Positions 5,759 through 7,907 of a DNA stretch of 7,907 nt are shown here, one piece after another. The stretch comes from an uncultured Eubacterium sp. GTDB lineage: Bacteria > Bacillota > Clostridia > Lachnospirales > Lachnospiraceae. The first letter of the stretch is position 1. Each line of letters opens with the position of its first letter. The notes beneath the pieces were generated by a model, which did not search any database, was not told the DNA's origin, and saw only the letters and a program-made list of their open reading frames with translations. A program made the translations under genes and the position numbers. The stretch lies in assembly GCA_910586045.1 (NCBI GenBank), contig CAJUIH010000063.1, positions 12,790 through 20,696 of the forward strand, given 5' to 3'.

Positions 5759-7156
5759 ATGGAAAAATCAATGGAGAAAATTGTCGCGCTGGCAAAAGCC
5801 AGAGGTTTTATTTATCCAGGCTCTGAAATTTACGGCGGCCTGGCAAATACATGGGATTACGGCAATCTTGGCGTGGAACTGAAAAACAATGTCAAACAGG
5901 CATGGTGGCAGAAATTTGTCCGGGAAAACCTTTATAACGTAGGCGTTGACTGCGCGATTTTGATGAATCCCAAGACGTGGGAAGCTTCCGGGCATCTCGG
6001 CGGTTTTTCCGATCCTTTGATGGACTGCCGGGAATGCCGCGAGCGGTTCCGTGCCGATCAATTAATCGAAAATTTTGCGAAAGAACACGGCCTGGAACTC
6101 GAAGAAAGTGTAGACGGATGGACCAATGAACAGATGAAGCAGTTTATCGAAGAGCATAACGTGCCGTGTCCAAGCTGCGGAAAGCACAATTTTACCGATA
6201 TCCGCCAGTTTAACCTGATGTTTAAGACATTCCAGGGAGTAACCGAGGACGCAAAAAATACGATTTATTTAAGGCCGGAAACAGCGCAGGGGATTTTTGT
6301 CAACTTTAAAAATGTACAGCGCACCTCCAGGAAAAAAATACCGTTTGGCATCGCCCAGATCGGCAAATCATTCCGCAACGAAATCACACCGGGCAACTTC
6401 ACATTCCGTACAAGAGAATTTGAACAGATGGAGCTGGAATTTTTCTGCGAACCGGGCACGGATCTGGAGTGGTTCCAGTATTGGCGCAGCTTCTGCCGCG
6501 ACTGGCTGTTAAGCCTTGGAATAAAGGAAGAAGATCTGCGCCTGCGTGACCATGACCCGGCGGAACTGGCATTTTACAGTAAAGCCACAACAGACTTTGA
6601 ATTTTTATTCCCGTTCGGATGGGGCGAGCTTTGGGGCATTGCGGACCGGACCGATTATGACCTGACCCAGCACCAAAATACATCCGGCCAGGATATGACC
6701 TATTTTGACGATACGAAAAATGAAAAATATATCCCGTATGTCATCGAGCCTTCGCTCGGGGCCGACCGTGTCGTGCTTGCATTTTTATGCGCAGCCTACG
6801 ATGAAGAAAACATCGGGACCGAAGAAAAACCGGATATGCGCACCGTCCTGCATTTCCATCCGGCGATTGCCCCGGTAAAAATCGGCGTGCTGCCGCTTTC
6901 CAAAAAACTGAATGAAGGCGCACAGCAGGTATTCGCGCAGCTTTCCAAAAAATACAACTGCGAATTTGACGACCGCGGCAATATCGGCAAACGCTACCGC
7001 CGCCAAGACGAGATCGGTACCCCGTTCTGCGTTACCTATGACTTTGATTCGCAGGAAGACCATGCGGTTACCGTACGTTTCCGTGATTCGATGGAACAGG
7101 AGCGTGTGGCCATTGAAAAGCTGGAAGCGTATTTTGCGGATCAATTTTCATTTTAA
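5759..7156 (+). CDS. glyS: Glycyl-tRNA synthetase, single-chain alpha2 (eukaryote-like) type
   Basis: A class II aminoacyl-tRNA synthetase of 465 residues that charges tRNA-Gly with glycine using ATP. It is the homodimeric alpha2 type rather than the alpha2beta2 GlyQ/GlyS type. The catalytic core shows WEASGHLGGFSDP (74-86), RPETAQGIFVNFKN (172-185), motif 2 with FRNE (205-208) running into TFRTREFEQMELEFF (215-229), and motif 3 PSLGADRVVLAF (331-342) with the ATP-binding Arg337. Two CxxC pairs, C90/C93 and C137/C140, lie in the insertion between these blocks and could bind zinc. The C-terminal anticodon-binding domain begins near residue 372 (VKIGVLPL) and includes GNIGKRYRRQDEIGTPFCV. The length is normal for the family. 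GGAGG 7 nt upstream selects ATG 5759 over ATG 5771. It is expressed from the transcript that includes the lipoprotein gene; no T-box leader is present. Confidence 0.97.
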   Translation: MEKSMEKIVALAKARGFIYPGSEIYGGLANTWDYGNLGVELKNNVKQAWWQKFVRENLYNVGVDCAILMNPKTWEASGHLGGFSDPLMDCRECRERFRADQLIENFAKEHGLELEESVDGWTNEQMKQFIEEHNVPCPSCGKHNFTDIRQFNLMFKTFQGVTEDAKNTIYLRPETAQGIFVNFKNVQRTSRKKIPFGIAQIGKSFRNEITPGNFTFRTREFEQMELEFFCEPGTDLEWFQYWRSFCRDWLLSLGIKEEDLRLRDHDPAELAFYSKATTDFEFLFPFGWGELWGIADRTDYDLTQHQNTSGQDMTYFDDTKNEKYIPYVIEPSLGADRVVLAFLCAAYDEENIGTEEKPDMRTVLHFHPAIAPVKIGVLPLSKKLNEGAQQVFAQLSKKYNCEFDDRGNIGKRYRRQDEIGTPFCVTYDFDSQEDHAVTVRFRDSMEQERVAIEKLEAYFADQFSF

Positions 7157-7172
7157 ACAAGTTAAAAAAGTT

Positions 7173-7190
7173 TGTGCACAGCACATTTTT
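7173..7190 (+). terminator. Weak Rho-independent terminator after glyS
   Basis: TGTGC and GCACA form a 5-bp stem around ACA, followed directly by TTTTT and preceded by an A-run at 7164-7169 that could extend the pairing. It starts 17 nt after the glyS stop codon, and a strong new promoter follows. The stem is short, so termination may be partial. Confidence 0.5.
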
Positions 7191-7212
7191 GGGCTAACAC
7201 TGTAAAAAAATG

Positions 7213-7240
7213 TTGCGAATAAAGAAAAATATGGTAAAAT
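7213..7240 (+). promoter_or_regulatory. Vegetative (sigma-A type) extended -10 promoter for ppdK
   Basis: The -35 box TTGCGA (7213-7218) and -10 box TAAAAT (7235-7240) are separated by 16 nt. A TG dinucleotide one base before the -10 (TGGTAAAAT) makes it an extended -10 promoter, and the surroundings are A/T-rich. Transcription should begin near 7247, about 148 nt before the ppdK start codon. Confidence 0.75.
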
Positions 7241-7246
7241 AGATAT

Positions 7247-7394
7247 ATGTATCGCGCAGGTGCTGTTCCTGCAAAAAACAGGATGTCATGCGGCGTCCTG
7301 CAGACATGGTTACAGCGTGTAAGGGCATGGGACAAGCCTGTTCCGGCTCTGCACATAACATATAACAAGTTCATATATTTAGGAGGATTCACAA
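7247..7394 (+). promoter_or_regulatory. Structured 5' leader of ppdK, candidate cis-regulatory RNA
   Basis: Within about 90 nt the leader can form four hairpins in series. They are GCAGG/CCTGC (7256-7260 with 7268-7272), CAGGATG/CGTCCTG (7279-7285 with 7294-7300, one G-U), CATG plus TTACA/TGTAA (7305-7314 with 7318-7329), and GGGACA/TGTTCC (7329-7334 with 7339-7344, one G-U). Alternative pairings exist: GCAGG 7256-7260 with CCTGC 7297-7301, enclosing TCCTG 7267-7271 with CAGGA 7279-7283. The AGCC loop of the fourth hairpin matches GGCT just downstream (7345-7348). From 7350 to the AGGAGG ribosome binding site (7381-7386) the RNA is A/T-rich and open. I see no T-run terminator and recognise no known riboswitch class. 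Function is inferred from structure only. Confidence 0.4.
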
Positions 7395-7907
7395 ATGGCA
7401 AACAAATGGGTTTATTTGTTCAGCGAAGGCAACGCAGACATGCGGGAGCTGCTTGGCGGAAAAGGCGCGAACCTGGCAGAGATGACACATATCGGTCTTC
7501 CGGTTCCGCAGGGATTTACCATCACGACGGAAGCATGTACCCAGTATTATGAGGACGGGCGTGAGATCAATGCGGAGATCCAGGGCCAGATCAATGAGTA
7601 CATCGGCAAAATGGAAGAAATTACCGGAAAAAAATTCGGTGATAAGGAAAATCCGCTTCTTGTATCCGTTCGTTCCGGCGCAAGGGCATCCATGCCTGGT
7701 ATGATGGACACCATATTAAACCTTGGCTTAAACGAGACCGTCGTTGATGTCATTGCTGTAAAATCCGGAAACCCACGCTGGGCATGGGACTGCTACCGCA
7801 GATTTATCCAGATGTATTCCGACGTTGTTATGGAAGTGGGCAAGAAATATTTCGAACAGCTCATTGACGAAATGAAAGAGAAAAAAGGCGTTACTTATGA
7901 CGTAGAC
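7395..7907 (+). CDS. ppdK: Pyruvate phosphate dikinase, N-terminal part (cut by window edge)
   Basis: The first 171 residues of PPDK, which interconverts pyruvate + ATP + phosphate and phosphoenolpyruvate + AMP + pyrophosphate in the cytoplasm. Full-length bacterial enzymes are about 875 residues. In anaerobes it can serve glycolysis with pyrophosphate as energy donor or gluconeogenesis. The fragment lies in the N-terminal ATP-grasp nucleotide-binding domain: LLGGKGANLAEM (19-30) with K23, GLPVPQGFTITTEAC (34-48), and SVRSGARASMPGMMDTILN (91-109) with R93. By my recollection of the C. symbiosum enzyme these correspond to its Lys22 and Arg92. The phosphohistidine and pyruvate-binding domains lie beyond the window. 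AGGAGG 8 nt before ATG 7395 fixes the start. The gene has its own promoter and a long structured leader, so it is regulated separately from glyS. Confidence 0.97.
   Translation, partial: MANKWVYLFSEGNADMRELLGGKGANLAEMTHIGLPVPQGFTITTEACTQYYEDGREINAEIQGQINEYIGKMEEITGKKFGDKENPLLVSVRSGARASMPGMMDTILNLGLNETVVDVIAVKSGNPRWAWDCYRRFIQMYSDVVMEVGKKYFEQLIDEMKEKKGVTYDVD

Noticed and set aside
6785..7144. Antisense open frame of 119 codons inside glyS.
   Set aside because: It is opposite the conserved anticodon-binding domain of GlyRS and shows no recognisable protein features.
7247..7394. A known riboswitch class (c-di-GMP, cobalamin, SAM, THF, fluoride) in the ppdK leader.
   Set aside because: None of the conserved core sequences I know for these classes is visible; the leader is reported only as an unclassified structured RNA.
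7247..7552. Open frame of 101 codons spanning the ppdK leader and the start of ppdK on the + strand.
   Set aside because: Its ATG coincides with the predicted transcription start so it has no ribosome binding site, and its second half is an out-of-frame reading of the well-supported ppdK gene.
1..7907. Defence island, prophage, CRISPR array, toxin-antitoxin pair or biosynthetic cluster.
   Set aside because: Every substantial frame is accounted for by housekeeping genes or one lipoprotein, and no spaced direct-repeat array or phage/defence motif was seen on either strand.

Overview
The window looks like chromosomal housekeeping DNA from a low-to-mid-GC Gram-positive anaerobe, most probably a Lachnospiraceae (Clostridium cluster XIVa) relative. 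The support is the gene order M16C metallopeptidase - era - yqzL - recO - lipoprotein - glyS - ppdK, the strong AGGAGG-type ribosome binding sites, the alpha2-type (single-chain) glycyl-tRNA synthetase, and a pyruvate phosphate dikinase whose N-terminus closely resembles the Clostridium symbiosum enzyme. The family assignment is inference from gene order and recalled homologues; no search was run.

Layout: all seven genes are on the + strand. A large presequence-protease-like zinc peptidase (28-2952) is followed after 32 nt by the ribosome-assembly GTPase Era (2985-3896). A 278-nt gap follows and contains a 165-bp imperfect inverted repeat (3982-4146) that looks like a small non-autonomous mobile or repetitive element. 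Next come a short YqzL-family gene (4175-4354), whose 3' end runs into recO, then recO (4299-5036), a predicted lipoprotein of unknown function (5120-5743) and glyS (5759-7156). After a weak hairpin-plus-T-run terminator, a consensus-like extended -10 promoter (7213-7240) starts a separate unit: a roughly 148-nt leader that can fold into several hairpins, then ppdK (7395 to the window edge, truncated).

The genes do not form one pathway. Era and YqzL/RecO are a classic Firmicutes neighbourhood (ribosome maturation next to recombinational repair), GlyRS supplies Gly-tRNA, and PPDK interconverts pyruvate and phosphoenolpyruvate using pyrophosphate. Close spacing suggests the peptidase gene and era are cotranscribed, as are yqzL and recO, and the lipoprotein gene and glyS.

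I found no defence system, phage, CRISPR array or secondary-metabolite cluster. The items that standard gene calling would miss are the inverted-repeat element, the structured ppdK leader RNA, the yqzL/recO overlap, the repeated TACAA motifs in front of the lipoprotein gene, and the truncated ppdK gene itself.
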